Positions 17,015 to 25,637 of a stretch of DNA of 37,052 bases are shown piece by piece. A program made the translations under genes and the position numbers. The stretch is from positions 1 to 37,052 of the forward strand of contig NZ_QMFY01000028.1 in NCBI RefSeq assembly GCF_003286915.1, read 5' to 3'. Origin of the DNA: Pseudochryseolinea flava. GTDB lineage: Bacteria; Bacteroidota; Bacteroidia; Cytophagales; Cyclobacteriaceae. Every line of letters begins with the position of its first letter. Position 1 is the stretch's first letter. The notes below the pieces were generated by a model, which saw nothing but the letters and a program-made list of their open reading frames with translations, did not search any database and had not been told where the DNA came from.

Positions 17015-17571
17015 TTTAGCCATGAAGAACACAATGTTCACAAGGGAATGCCGAAGTACCACCTTGTGTTCCTAGTGCTCTTTGTGGAGAAATGAATTCT
17101 GGTATCTACTTAGCGTGCACACGTTTAGCCACGAAGAACACAATGTTCACAAGGGAATGCGAAGTACCGCCTTGTGTTCCTCGTGCTCTTTGTGGAGAAA
17201 TGAATTCTGGTATCTACTTAGCGTGCACAAGTTTAGCCACGAAGAACACAATGTTCACAAGGGAATGCGAAGTACCGCCTTGTGTTCCTCGTGCTCTTTG
17301 TGGCGAAATGAATTCTGGTATCTACTTAGCGTGCACAAGTTTAGCCACGAAGAACACAATGTTCACAAGGGAATGCGAAGTACCACCTTGTGTTCCTCGT
17401 GCTCTTTGTGGCGAAATGAATTCTGGTATCTACTTAGCGTGCATAAGTTTAGCCACGAAGAACACAATGTTCACAAGGGAATGCCGAAGTACCGCCTTGT
17501 GTTCCTCGTGTTCTTGGTGGAGAAATGAATTCTGGTATCTACTTAGCGTGCACAAGTTTAGCAACGAAGGT
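17015..17571. repeat. Tandem array of a 108-bp unit, five copies plus a stub
   Basis: Copies start at 17015, 17124, 17232, 17340 and 17448, with a truncated sixth at 17557. Units are 108 bp, or 109 where an extra C gives GCCGAAG. Copies are almost identical; differences include TGGAG/TGGCG and CACAAG/CATAAG. Each unit holds an imperfect 26-base inverted repeat (for example 17237-17262 with 17278-17303, 20 of 26 positions) around a 15-base loop. The array produces open frames of 148 and 174 codons because 108 is a multiple of three, but these are repeat artefacts. The CCACGAAGAACACAA / CTTTGTGG wording resembles dispersed repeats known from many environmental bacteria. Confidence 0.92.
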
Positions 17572-17686
17572 CCCCCGCGCATTCGACGTTTTCAAAGAAT
17601 GTACATTAACGATTAACTACTAGATATTAACGACCCAGCATTCACTATTAACGATTAACGAATAACGACGAGCGAAGCGAGTAAAG

Positions 17687-17768
17687 TACCGAAGGAGGGA
17701 CTCGAACCCTCACGCCTTGCGGCTCACGCACCTGAAACGTGCGTGTCTACCAATTCCACCACTTCGGT
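17687..17768 (-). tRNA. tRNA-Leu (anticodon CAG)
   Basis: 82 bases on the minus strand. Acceptor arms ACCGAAG and CTTCGGT pair fully, with discriminator A. The D arm is GTG...CAC with GGTAGA in the loop. Anticodon stem CACGT/GCGTG encloses the loop TTCAGGT, giving CAG. A long variable arm typical of class II leucine tRNAs follows, then the T arm GAGGG-TTCGAGT-CCCTC. No CCA is encoded, as usual in this phylum. Confidence 0.96.
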
Positions 17769-17803
17769 ATTTATGAAGATGCTATGATAAGGAACTTTCC
17801 ATT

Positions 17804-17832
17804 CCTGCCTCTCCGTGTTAGGAGAGGGCAGG
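17804..17832. repeat. Hairpin between the two tRNA genes
   Basis: CCTGCCTCTCC (17804-17814) pairs with GGAGAGGGCAGG (17821-17832) with one bulged base around the loop GTGTTA. No T-tract follows on the minus strand. It lies between the two tRNA genes and may be a processing signal or a dispersed CCTCTCC-type repeat. Confidence 0.6.
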
Positions 17833-17837
17833 TGTTG

Positions 17838-17921
17838 TGCCCAGGACTGGACTCGAACCAGCACACCGGTTAAGGCTCTACCACCTCAAAGTAGCGCGTC
17901 TACCAATTTCGCCACCTGGGC
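17838..17921 (-). tRNA. tRNA-Leu (anticodon GAG)
   Basis: 84 bases on the minus strand. Acceptor arms GCCCAGG and CCTGGGC pair fully, with discriminator A. The D arm is GCG...CGC. Anticodon stem CTACT/GGTAG encloses the loop TTGAGGT, giving GAG. A long variable arm is followed by the T arm GCTGG-TTCGAGT-CCAGT. No CCA is encoded. It lies 69 bases upstream of tRNA-Leu(CAG) and is probably transcribed with it. Confidence 0.96.
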
Positions 17922-18014
17922 ATGGAAAGTACTGTCGTGAACGAAGGTGGAATCAATTACCACTCCTCGACAGGGCGACAAAAGTAATAAGCTTTATCGT
18001 TTTAACAAAAGAGA

Positions 18015-18395
18015 TCACAAAAATCGACTGAGCCAAATGCCAAAAACAACGGCAAGCAATCCCAAAATCAAGCTTATACTTATGTAAAACAGCGACAACG
18101 GCAGCATCTTGCTGCTGATCAAGTTTACGTTTTCCCACGCGAATGCAGAAAAAGTCGTGAATCCGCCGCAGAATCCAGTTCCTAGAAACAGTTTCCATTG
18201 ATCGGAAAGTCCCGTTTTTCGCATGAAAAATCCCACGATAATACCCAGGATCAATGAGCCGACGATATTAACGATTAGAGTTCCGTAGGGAACTAGTGAA
18301 TTGATCCGTTGGTCGATAGATCGAACAGCCGCAAAACGGGCAACACTACCGATAAACCCGCCGAGCCCTACAATCATCATGTTAGCAAATGTCAT
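18015..18395 (-). CDS. crcB: Fluoride channel FluC (CrcB)
   Basis: Small dual-topology membrane protein of 126 residues that exports fluoride through the inner membrane as a homodimer. Four hydrophobic helices are visible, along with the family landmarks GGFIGSVARF (12-21), YGTLIVNIVGSLILG (37-51, with the pore Asn) and GTGFCGGFTTFSAFAWEN (the central helix break and the Phe/Thr/Ser track). No fluoride-riboswitch sequence is visible upstream. Confidence 0.95.
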   Translation of the reverse strand: MTFANMMIVGLGGFIGSVARFAAVRSIDQRINSLVPYGTLIVNIVGSLILGIIVGFFMRKTGLSDQWKLFLGTGFCGGFTTFSAFAWENVNLISSKMLPLSLFYISISLILGLLAVVFGIWLSRFL

Positions 18396-18891
18396 GGTTC
18401 AATGATTTGTGATTGTTGTCAGCGGCTTAAAATTACTTTAGTCGATACCAAGATCTTACAAGGATCAACATTGATTTGAATGAACGATAACGCTTGCAAA
18501 GAAAATTCATCGGTTTCACAATGCATATGAGTCAAAGTTACTGTTTTTTCGCGGCCTTTGGCTTTCGCATGGGCATGGGAGCTGTGAACGACGTATTCCC
18601 AAAACTTAACACAGAAACTGACTTCGTCAAGGTTTATGGATTTACAATTTTCAGATGCTTGCTGAAAGTTTTCAAATTTCCCGAGTAAAACTCTGCAGCC
18701 GTGCACCTTCGATATAGTCGGTGTAGATGTATGAAATAATCATTGACCTTTGCTACTTTCCCGTAAAACTCGAACGAAACTTATCCCCGATGGACATTGT
18801 GACGGCCACTTATCACATGATCATGCAAAGGCAATAAAAATCTTTACGCCAGCTTAGAGAACGCTGCAAATACTCTAACTTGTCGTCGACT
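18396..18891. other. 496-bp intergenic region between fluC and the Rrf2 gene
   Basis: Divergent upstream regions of fluC and the Rrf2-type regulator. Two overlapping open frames (minus 18419-18706, plus 18494-18688) have no family resemblance and overlap each other, so neither is called. A GACCTTTG (about 18745), one base from the TAnnTTTG -7 element, lies about 140 bases ahead of the regulator. Nothing else stands out. Confidence 0.45.
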
Positions 18892-19332
18892 ATGCTTTCT
18901 AAAAAATGCAAGTATGCTATCCATGCGCTCGTTCACATGGGAAAACGCCCGACGGAACAGTTTGTAGTGAAAGACATTTCCGAAGCGTGTAACATTCCGC
19001 GCAAGTTCCTGGAGTCTATTTTGCTCGAATTAAAAAGAGCGGGGATGCTGGGGAGCAAGCAAGGCAAAGGTGGTGGATATTTTCTCCGTAGAACGCCGCC
19101 CGAAATCAATTTGGCAGATGTTGTGCGCTTGTTTGACGGCGCTATTGCAGCCGTACCGTGTGCAAGCTTTAAATTCTATGAGTCGTGCGATGAGTGCGAA
19201 GACGAAGACGTTTGCGCTGTGCGCGATGCCTTTCTACAACTTCGAAATGCGACCGTCGAAATGCTCAAAGCCGATACCCTCGAGTCGTTGCTGAAAAAAG
19301 AAGCTATTCTCCGTACAAAGAAAAAGCGATAA
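18892..19332 (+). CDS. Rrf2-family transcriptional regulator with a cysteine cluster
   Basis: Winged-helix regulator of the Rrf2 (IscR/NsrR/CymR) family, 146 residues from the ATG at 18892; a TTG at 18880 would add four residues. The N-terminal helix-turn-helix (KDISEACNIPRKFLESILLE) and wing (GSKQGKGGGYFLRR) are clear. Cys90, Cys99, Cys102 and Cys108 lie in the stretch typical of Fe-S-binding members (three-Cys cluster in IscR), so it may sense redox state, iron or nitric oxide. The following gene is a peroxiredoxin and the gap holds two palindromes, which fits an oxidative-stress regulator acting on its neighbour. Confidence 0.92.
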   Translation: MLSKKCKYAIHALVHMGKRPTEQFVVKDISEACNIPRKFLESILLELKRAGMLGSKQGKGGGYFLRRTPPEINLADVVRLFDGAIAAVPCASFKFYESCDECEDEDVCAVRDAFLQLRNATVEMLKADTLESLLKKEAILRTKKKR

Positions 19333-19349
19333 AATTCCAGCCGTTTATT

Positions 19350-19368
19350 GTCTATAAACTAAATAGAC
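19350..19368 (+). promoter_or_regulatory. Palindrome GTCTAT-7-ATAGAC, candidate Rrf2 operator
   Basis: Perfect 6-bp inverted arms separated by 7 bases, 18 bases after the regulator gene. A TTG (19348-19350) stands just before it and TATAATTTCG (about 19371) just after, so it occupies the place between possible -33 and -7 elements of the peroxiredoxin promoter. A binding site for the adjacent Rrf2 protein is the simplest reading. Confidence 0.4.
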
Positions 19369-19389
19369 TTTATAATTTCGGAACGCTAA

Positions 19390-19405
19390 AACAACCACGG
19401 TTGTT
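19390..19405 (+). promoter_or_regulatory. 16-bp palindrome AACAACC-AC-GGTTGTT
   Basis: Perfect 7-bp arms with a 2-base centre, 36 bases before the peroxiredoxin ATG, in the presumed 5' untranslated region. Possible second operator or RNA hairpin; there is no T-tract, so it is not a terminator of the Rrf2 gene. Confidence 0.35.
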
Positions 19406-19440
19406 AACCACCATATTATTTCACTAAAACCATTATAAGT

Positions 19441-20073
19441 ATGTCACTACGATTAGGCGATGTGGCTCCCGATTTCACAACGGAGACTACGCAAGGCACC
19501 ATCAATTTTCACGAATGGTTAGGCAACGGCTGGGGAATTCTCTTTTCTCACCCTGCAGATTTCACCCCGGTATGTACGACGGAACTCGGTGCAATGGCCA
19601 AGCTTGACAATGAATTCAGAAAACGCAATGTGAAAGTGATCGCCATCAGCGCAGATCCACTCGACTCACACAACCGATGGATCGGCGATATCAACGAAAC
19701 ACAAAATACAAGTGTCAACTATCCTTTGATTGCAGATCCTGAGTTTAAGGTTGCTAATCTCTACGGCATGGTTCATCCCAATGTAGATAAGTTCACCGTA
19801 CGCTCTGTGTTTGTAATCGGTCCCGATAAAAAAATCAAACTGATGATCACCTATCCTGCATCGACAGGTCGCAACTTCGATGAGATCTTACGCGTTGTCG
19901 ATAGTCTTCAACTTACCGCCGGTTATAGCGTAGCAACGCCTGCAAACTGGAAACATGGCGATGATGTAATCATCACGGCAGCAGTTAAGGACGAGGAAAT
20001 CGAAGCAAAATTTCCGAAAGGTCATAAGCGTGTAAAACCGTACTTGCGTACGACACCGCAGCCAAATTTGTAA
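19441..20073 (+). CDS. 1-Cys peroxiredoxin (Prx6 type)
   Basis: Peroxidase of 210 residues reducing H2O2 and organic peroxides. The catalytic motif is HPADFTPVCTTE with peroxidatic Cys45; no other cysteine exists in the protein, so it is a true 1-Cys enzyme needing an external thiol. The Prx6 C-terminal signature is present (YPASTGRNFDEILRVVDSLQ; VATPANWKHGDDVIITAAV; KPYLRTTPQP). It lies 108 bases after the Rrf2-type regulator and ends in a strong terminator, so it is probably regulated by that protein. Confidence 0.95.
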   Translation: MSLRLGDVAPDFTTETTQGTINFHEWLGNGWGILFSHPADFTPVCTTELGAMAKLDNEFRKRNVKVIAISADPLDSHNRWIGDINETQNTSVNYPLIADPEFKVANLYGMVHPNVDKFTVRSVFVIGPDKKIKLMITYPASTGRNFDEILRVVDSLQLTAGYSVATPANWKHGDDVIITAAVKDEEIEAKFPKGHKRVKPYLRTTPQPNL

Positions 20074-20122
20074 AATTCTCTTAATAGCGACGATGTAAAA
20101 TTGACGCCGGTCTCGAAAGAAT

Positions 20123-20156
20123 AAGGCCATCGCCGAGAAATCGCGATGGCCTTTTC
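20123..20156. terminator. Strong bidirectional terminator
   Basis: AAGGCCATCGC (20123-20133) and GCGATGGCCTT (20143-20153) pair perfectly over 11 bp around a 9-base loop, with TTTTC following on the plus strand and TTATTCTTTC on the minus strand. It lies between the convergent peroxiredoxin and lipoprotein genes and can serve both. Confidence 0.92.
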
Positions 20157-20203
20157 TATGTTACATTTATAGTCAGCGCGTAGACGCGCGTATTCATATG
20201 CGG

Positions 20204-20542
20204 TTAAAGATTAGCGGAATACTCGCAGCCTCCGATCTTTTGAAGTACATGATCATCGCCTGCTTTGCTATATAGTAGCGCGTCGCGAAGATGTTTTTTG
20301 GAACCGTTGTTCTCAATATCGAATTCAATCGACACATCAATCAATCCGGTGTCGCCAATAGGTACAATTTCACCTACTGTCACGTTTGTGACTTTTGATT
20401 GCAACGGAACACTGTCGCAAGGAAGTGTTCCAAATTTTGTGACGACGTCGTCGACGATTTGATCATGAAAGGATTTTTTTTGCGCGCAACAAATGGTTAA
20501 CACCATGATGCCGGTTCCGAGTACGGTTGATAATAAACGCAT
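20204..20542 (-). CDS. Small putative lipoprotein, unrecognised
   Basis: 112 residues with a lipoprotein-like signal (GTGIMVLTICC-AQKK, lipid-anchored Cys at 18 or 19) and a short beta-rich mature part (VTVGEIVPIGDTGLIDVSIE) with two further Cys residues that could form a disulfide. It does not match a family I know. Divergent from the giant operon, convergent with the peroxiredoxin gene. Confidence 0.6.
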   Translation of the reverse strand: MRLLSTVLGTGIMVLTICCAQKKSFHDQIVDDVVTKFGTLPCDSVPLQSKVTNVTVGEIVPIGDTGLIDVSIEFDIENNGSKKHLRDALLYSKAGDDHVLQKIGGCEYSANL

Positions 20543-21109
20543 GTCGTTATTGCTTTTCGATTTTTAGTATTGTTGATGTTCTTGCTGTTATCTCGATGTT
20601 ACGAGTGAAACATTTGAAGTTGCAAACGGCGATTTTTGAAGTCGTCATTGTTGCAGGGAACTAAAAACAACGACGTAGCGGAATACAATGCGTGACGCAT
20701 GGTTGACATAAGATGAATTGGGGTTAAATGATGTACCAAAAATGGAAAAAAGGTTTTTCGTGAACAACGCGATGTAATTTTTCTGGTGAAATAGAATGCG
20801 TTTTGCCTGGAGAGTTTTTGATGTAGCGGCGCGCTACGTTTCTTCCGCTATTAATAATTCATATTTATAGCAATATGGTGGTGGGTATTACATGCATAAA
20901 GTTGCTTCCGATACCATCATGGAAAGACACTTCAGTTATATGCTGCGGAACGCACCTTGGTATTGTTTTATTTTTGATCCATTCCTTACATATCCACAGA
21001 ATACACTAATTAAGAGGAACGGCGCAAATGACCTATCTTTGAACCGTTTTGAAGGACTGTAATTGTGTGTTAACATAGACCTTGAAACGGAAATATTAGC
21101 CCCAATCGA
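20543..21109. other. 567-bp upstream region of the giant secreted-protein operon
   Basis: No gene is called. A perfect hairpin GTAGCG-GCG-CGCTAC (about 20823-20837) and the -7 element at 21034 are the visible features. A 56-codon frame (20892-21062) has no support beyond being open. Confidence 0.55.
21034..21041 (+). promoter_or_regulatory. Promoter -7 element TATCTTTG of the giant operon
   Basis: Exact match to the Bacteroidota -7 consensus TAnnTTTG, 69 bases before the first ATG. No clear -33 TTG is found 19-21 bases upstream, so the promoter may be weak or activator-dependent. Confidence 0.45.
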
Positions 21110-24100
21110 ATGAATCACTTTACCGGTGTGGGTCAGCGACTGCTGATCATCTTGATGTTCTTCTTGGTCTTACATGGCCACGCGCAGCAGACGCCAACAC
21201 CATCAGCAACTGCTAATCCTGAAGCGTATAGAAAGGCAATGGAAACTTTTGCCAAGCTCGATCAAACACAGCATTACACCGAATCGCTTGGCTACGCTGA
21301 CATGAATGTTCTCCCCCTTGGCATGAGGAGGACTATAAACAACAATACGTTTACCATTGCTGTCAGCGATATTCGTTGGCACCCACAACATGCAGAGCTC
21401 ACCATGTTTGCACGCATGGAAATTGGACAAGAGAATAAAAAGAAATTGTACTTCGCCGCACAAGGCATTAAGCTATCTTATACAGGCGACATCATTGGCG
21501 ATGCAATGCTCGTGTTGATGAACGACGTCGTCATTCCAATTCAAGGCAATACCGCCTCACTTATTCTGAAAGGAGGACAAGAAAAAGGGACTGGACGTGC
21601 CACCCAACTGACGTACCTCTCCGTGGATTGCAAAGGCTTCAAGGAACTTGGTGTTACAGCGGAACTAGAATTCTCAAAAGAACTGATGTACCCCGTTTAC
21701 GAAAAAGTTGAAAAGGATCAGCCAACAACAGTGAAAGGTGTGTTCTCGACCGTGGCGGCAGATTGGAATGATATTCTGGCCAGCATTACCCTTCCTCCGT
21801 TTTCAATAAAAGGTCTCGATGGTTTTGTGTTCACGGCACAAGAGGCGCTTTTCGATTTCAGCGATATCCGTAATCAACCCGGAATTCTGTACCCGCAAGG
21901 ATATGAACAGAACTACATGATTCCAGGCAATCCAACATTATGGCGCGGTGTATATGTAAAAGCATTGAGTGTAACACTACCCAAACCATTTTCAGACAAG
22001 AGTAAAGTGAGACCGACGTTCGTCGCATCGAATATGATTATCGACAACAACGGTATTAGCGGTGTGTTTGCTGCGAAGAATGTTCTTCCGCTCGATCGAG
22101 GTAGTGCATCAGGATGGCGTTTTTCTGTCGATGATTTTAACCTCGCCTTGGAAGCGAATCACCTTGTTGCTGCTGGATTTTCTGGGGCCATAGGTTTACC
22201 CATCGCCAGCAAAGACACCTTGGGATATGACGCCTTGATAACAGCCGACAACGAATACATGCTTCGCGTAAAGCCCATTGGGATGATGCAGTTCGATGTG
22301 TTCCGTGGAGAAGCGACCTTGCTTCCGACATCGTATGTTCAATTGAAAGTTGCCGACGATAAATTTAAACCCGAAGCATTATTGCACGGCTCCTTGAACT
22401 TCGCAGCACGCATCGATGGAAGCTCTCCCGAAGATTCTACGGGTAAGAAAGTTGCCGAGTTCAAAGGTATTGAGTTTCGAAGCCTGCGGTTAAAAACAGA
22501 CGCACCAACATTTTCTGCCGAGTACTTCGGATACAAAGGTTCTATTAAGTTTATGAACTTCCCGATTTCTATCGAGAGCATCGGGCTGCGTGCACAAAAA
22601 GATGAAGTGGCACTCGGTATGGACATCAAGCTCACCTTGAGCGATGGTCAGTTCTCAGGGAGCACGCGTTTGGAGTTGGTCGCGAAGGAAGAGAAAAAGC
22701 TCGGACCAGAAGGTGAGATTCTCGAACAACGCTGGCGCTACAAAAAACTAGCCATCAAAGACATTGCCATCGATGCTACCATTGCCGAAACTTTTTCGCT
22801 CAAGGGCAATCTGTCTATTCTGAGCAAGGACCCTGTATACGGTGACGGTTTTGCGGGATCAGTGTCGATGAAGTTCGATAAAGCCCTGAAAAGCATGAAG
22901 GCCGATGCGCGCGCGATCTTTGGAAGAAGAACCTATCGCTATTGGTTTGTCGACGCTAAAGTTGAGTTCCCAGGCATGGGTATTCAAATTGGTCCGATGA
23001 ACCTCAACGGTTTTGGAGGCGGCGTGTCTTACCGCATGAAACGTTCACCCGATGGTGCAGATGTATATTTGCCCGACTCGCTGTATGGTCTCGGCGTAAA
23101 AGCGGCTGTACTGTTCAACGTCGGAAGTAAACAAGCTGTCAATGGCGAAGCGTCATTTGAAGTGGCATTCAGTAAAGCAGGAGGTTTAAACTTCATCGGC
23201 TTCTACGGCTTCGCGAAGTTCGTTGGTGAAATTCCGGGTACTGACAACATTGCCAAGTTTGTTGAAAACAAACAAAAGGATATTGCTCAGAAGGAAGCTG
23301 AGTTTACGCAGGGTAGACAAGATATGGTAGAAACGCTTCAAAGAATGAAGCAATACGAAGCCACAAAGTCGGCAGACAAAGTTTTTAAACCTACCGAGAA
23401 ACCTGGTGAAGCTCCGTTCGCGGCGGCGCTGGGTATTCAATATGACTTTACAACGGAAGCACTACACGCTACATTCGATTTATACGTAAACGCGATTAAC
23501 GGTATGGTGCGTGGAACGGCCTCTGGAAATCGTGCCGGGTGGTCAGTGATTCACATCGATCCGAAAGAATGGTATGTTCACATGGGAACACCAACGGATA
23601 GACTCGGTATTAAGATGGGTATTGGTAATATCCTCAACGTGGAGACCGGAACATACTTGATGATTGGTTCACGTATTCCTGGTTCACCGCCACCACCACA
23701 ACAAGTGGCCGATATCCTTGGCGTAAAGATGGATGACCTTGACTACATGCGCGACCTTAACGCATTAGGCGAAGGAAAGGGATTCGCTTTCGGCTCTAGT
23801 CTTCGTGTTGCGACAGGTGATATCACATTCCTGGTATTGTATGCAAACTTCCAAGCCGGTCTAGGATTCGACATCATGCTGAAAGATTATGGTGAAGCAC
23901 AGTGCGAAGGGCGAAGCGGGCCTATTGGTATCGATGGCTGGTACGCGAATGGACAAGCTTATGCGTACTTGCAAGGTGAGCTTGGTATCAAAGTAAACTT
24001 GTGGTTTATCAAAGCTAAAGTACCGATCATCAAAGGTGCTGCGGCCGCGTTACTTCAAGCAAAACTCCCGAACCCAGTGTGGTTTAAAGGATACATGGGT

Positions 24101-25633
24101 GTTCAATTCAGTGTGTTGGGTGGACTTGTGAAAGGCCGAGCGCGCATGAAGATCACCGTGGGAGATGAATGTGAACTGGTGCTGCCAGGTGGAAGTCCGA
24201 TCGATATGAAAATCATTAGCGATATGACACCTGACGATAAGGCGACGGATGTAGATGTGTTCGCTGTTCCAGAGGTTGCACTAACCATGAAAGAAGGAGA
24301 GCACTTTACATTTGAAGACGATAGCGGCGTACGCAATTTTAGAATTCACCTCAACGAGCTTTATGTTCTTAATAAAGACGGAAAGCAAGTCAAAGGAAAA
24401 ATAAAGTGGTCTTTCGATCGCACAAATGTTTTCTTCTATTCGGACGAAGTGTTGCCTCCAAACATGGCGATGAAAGCCGTTGCGAAAGTTGGATTTGAAG
24501 AATATCGAAATGGAAAATGGTCTATTGTTTACACAGCCGGACAACTTGCGCAAGAAATTCAGGAGGTTTCTTTCACAACGGGCACAGCGCCTGAGTCCAT
24601 ACCTTTGCATAACGTCACGTATTCTTACCCGGTCGTTAACCAGCAATTTTTCTTGAAAGACGAGTCCACTAAAGGGTTTATACAATTGAATCGTGGCCAA
24701 AGTTATTTGTTTGACACAGACTATAACCATGAGATTCAGGTTGTACAGGCATCGGGTGAAAAAGTATCTCTTCCGATGACGTATTCTGAATCTCTCAAGC
24801 GTATAGATTTTTCTATGCCATCGTCGTTGGCGAATGGAAACATGTATTTGTTGGACTTAGTTGCCATGACGACCGATTCCAGCAAAACGGAAAAAGCTAC
24901 AACAGAATCAGAGAATGTAGTTGAACAGGGAGAAGATGTTATCAGTGTGACGCGGAATCAAACTGTGAATGTTATTCGAAACGACGCAGGAAAAAGTCTT
25001 TTAGCTTACCAGTTCACGTTAAGTCGGTACAATACATTTGCTGATAAAATTAAACTTCAACAGAAGCGAAGCGCGTTGGTTGGTGATGTTACAGATGTGG
25101 CAAATCTTCAATATAGCCTGCAAGGCGGTGAACCATTTGAAATCAACGAACTTGTGGGGTCACAGTATACCGATTCGAGACCTATGGTTGCGGCTCAGGC
25201 GATCTTAGACGATGCCTACTTCAACGAAGATATCAACCCTGTTTTGTATAGTAGATTGCAGGCTGCTCAATTTGGACTAGCGCGTATTATGAATGGCGGG
25301 GACAAATTAGGACTTCCTCCAGTGAAGGCGATCCAGATCTCTACTGCTTATTTAAATGACGCAGAGAATAATCAATATGACGGCGTTCCAAGAGATCGAT
25401 TCCCCTACATCTACAATCTCCCAGAAGTTTATAAGCAGGACTTTATTGATTTTCAGACGAAAGTCGTGAACAAATACTATGATTCACCGCGTCGTCGCGA
25501 ATTCTTAGATGTTATCGAAGGAACGTTTTCATTTATCCGTTTTGGACACTATAAAGTTGATTTTCAATATGTGTTTCCAGACGGCACGACAGGTAGTCAC
25601 GCGGTCTTTGAATATTATAACTTTTTGAAGTAG
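21110..25633 (+). CDS. Giant secreted beta-rich protein of unknown family (1507 aa)
   Basis: A signal peptide (LLIILMFFLVLHGHAQ, cleavage after about 26) starts a protein I cannot assign. Residues about 60-700 are dominated by alternating amphipathic strands separated by Gly/Asp turns, ending in a Gly-rich segment (GFGGGVSYRM). A charged coiled coil lies at about 713-763 (ENKQKDIAQKEAEFTQGRQD). More beta sequence follows, with a proline hinge GSPPPPQQ near 860. An Ig-like segment near 1045-1165 resembles Big_5 domains (MTPDDKATDVDVFAVPEVAL ... VSFTTG). No T9SS sorting domain is seen at the C-terminus. It is the first gene of the operon; the next starts 4 bases after its stop. A scaffold, channel or shell for the downstream proteins is possible, but that is speculation. 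Confidence 0.85.
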   Translation: MNHFTGVGQRLLIILMFFLVLHGHAQQTPTPSATANPEAYRKAMETFAKLDQTQHYTESLGYADMNVLPLGMRRTINNNTFTIAVSDIRWHPQHAELTMFARMEIGQENKKKLYFAAQGIKLSYTGDIIGDAMLVLMNDVVIPIQGNTASLILKGGQEKGTGRATQLTYLSVDCKGFKELGVTAELEFSKELMYPVYEKVEKDQPTTVKGVFSTVAADWNDILASITLPPFSIKGLDGFVFTAQEALFDFSDIRNQPGILYPQGYEQNYMIPGNPTLWRGVYVKALSVTLPKPFSDKSKVRPTFVASNMIIDNNGISGVFAAKNVLPLDRGSASGWRFSVDDFNLALEANHLVAAGFSGAIGLPIASKDTLGYDALITADNEYMLRVKPIGMMQFDVFRGEATLLPTSYVQLKVADDKFKPEALLHGSLNFAARIDGSSPEDSTGKKVAEFKGIEFRSLRLKTDAPTFSAEYFGYKGSIKFMNFPISIESIGLRAQKDEVALGMDIKLTLSDGQFSGSTRLELVAKEEKKLGPEGEILEQRWRYKKLAIKDIAIDATIAETFSLKGNLSILSKDPVYGDGFAGSVSMKFDKALKSMKADARAIFGRRTYRYWFVDAKVEFPGMGIQIGPMNLNGFGGGVSYRMKRSPDGADVYLPDSLYGLGVKAAVLFNVGSKQAVNGEASFEVAFSKAGGLNFIGFYGFAKFVGEIPGTDNIAKFVENKQKDIAQKEAEFTQGRQDMVETLQRMKQYEATKSADKVFKPTEKPGEAPFAAALGIQYDFTTEALHATFDLYVNAINGMVRGTASGNRAGWSVIHIDPKEWYVHMGTPTDRLGIKMGIGNILNVETGTYLMIGSRIPGSPPPPQQVADILGVKMDDLDYMRDLNALGEGKGFAFGSSLRVATGDITFLVLYANFQAGLGFDIMLKDYGEAQCEGRSGPIGIDGWYANGQAYAYLQGELGIKVNLWFIKAKVPIIKGAAAALLQAKLPNPVWFKGYMGVQFSVLGGLVKGRARMKITVGDECELVLPGGSPIDMKIISDMTPDDKATDVDVFAVPEVALTMKEGEHFTFEDDSGVRNFRIHLNELYVLNKDGKQVKGKIKWSFDRTNVFFYSDEVLPPNMAMKAVAKVGFEEYRNGKWSIVYTAGQLAQEIQEVSFTTGTAPESIPLHNVTYSYPVVNQQFFLKDESTKGFIQLNRGQSYLFDTDYNHEIQVVQASGEKVSLPMTYSESLKRIDFSMPSSLANGNMYLLDLVAMTTDSSKTEKATTESENVVEQGEDVISVTRNQTVNVIRNDAGKSLLAYQFTLSRYNTFADKIKLQQKRSALVGDVTDVANLQYSLQGGEPFEINELVGSQYTDSRPMVAAQAILDDAYFNEDINPVLYSRLQAAQFGLARIMNGGDKLGLPPVKAIQISTAYLNDAENNQYDGVPRDRFPYIYNLPEVYKQDFIDFQTKVVNKYYDSPRRREFLDVIEGTFSFIRFGHYKVDFQYVFPDGTTGSHAVFEYYNFLK

Positions 25634-25637
25634 TCAT

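Larger units (their letters stand above)
16792..17686. other. 895-bp gene-free region made mostly of repeats
   Basis: Between the efflux adaptor and the first tRNA I see no gene. It holds a possible promoter, a TGACGTG-like short repeat (about 16910-16950), the CCTCGGAC palindrome, the 108-bp array, and TTAACGA heptads (about 17604-17670) ending in GAGCGAAGCGAG. Confidence 0.7.

Noticed and set aside
16981-17571. CRISPR array as an explanation of the repeats
   Set aside because: Units are 108 bp and contiguous with no unique spacers, and no cas gene is present.
17082-17616. Two long overlapping plus-strand open frames (148 and 174 codons) with 36-residue internal repeats
   Set aside because: They run through the 108-bp tandem repeat in two frames at once; the open frames follow from the repeat length, and neither resembles a protein.
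17837-18031. Plus-strand open frame over the tRNA-Leu(GAG) gene
   Set aside because: It is antisense to the tRNA; the RTGLEPAH wording is the well-known false protein read from the complement of tRNA genes.
18396-18480. Possible fluoride riboswitch upstream of fluC
   Set aside because: No conserved fluoride-aptamer sequence or pseudoknot pattern can be seen.
18419-18706. Overlapping open frames on both strands in the fluC-Rrf2 gap
   Set aside because: Neither has a recognisable domain or neighbour support, and they are mirror frames of one another. A decayed gene cannot be excluded.
20892-21062. 56-codon plus-strand frame ahead of the giant operon
   Set aside because: It contains the likely -7 element of the operon and shows no family resemblance.
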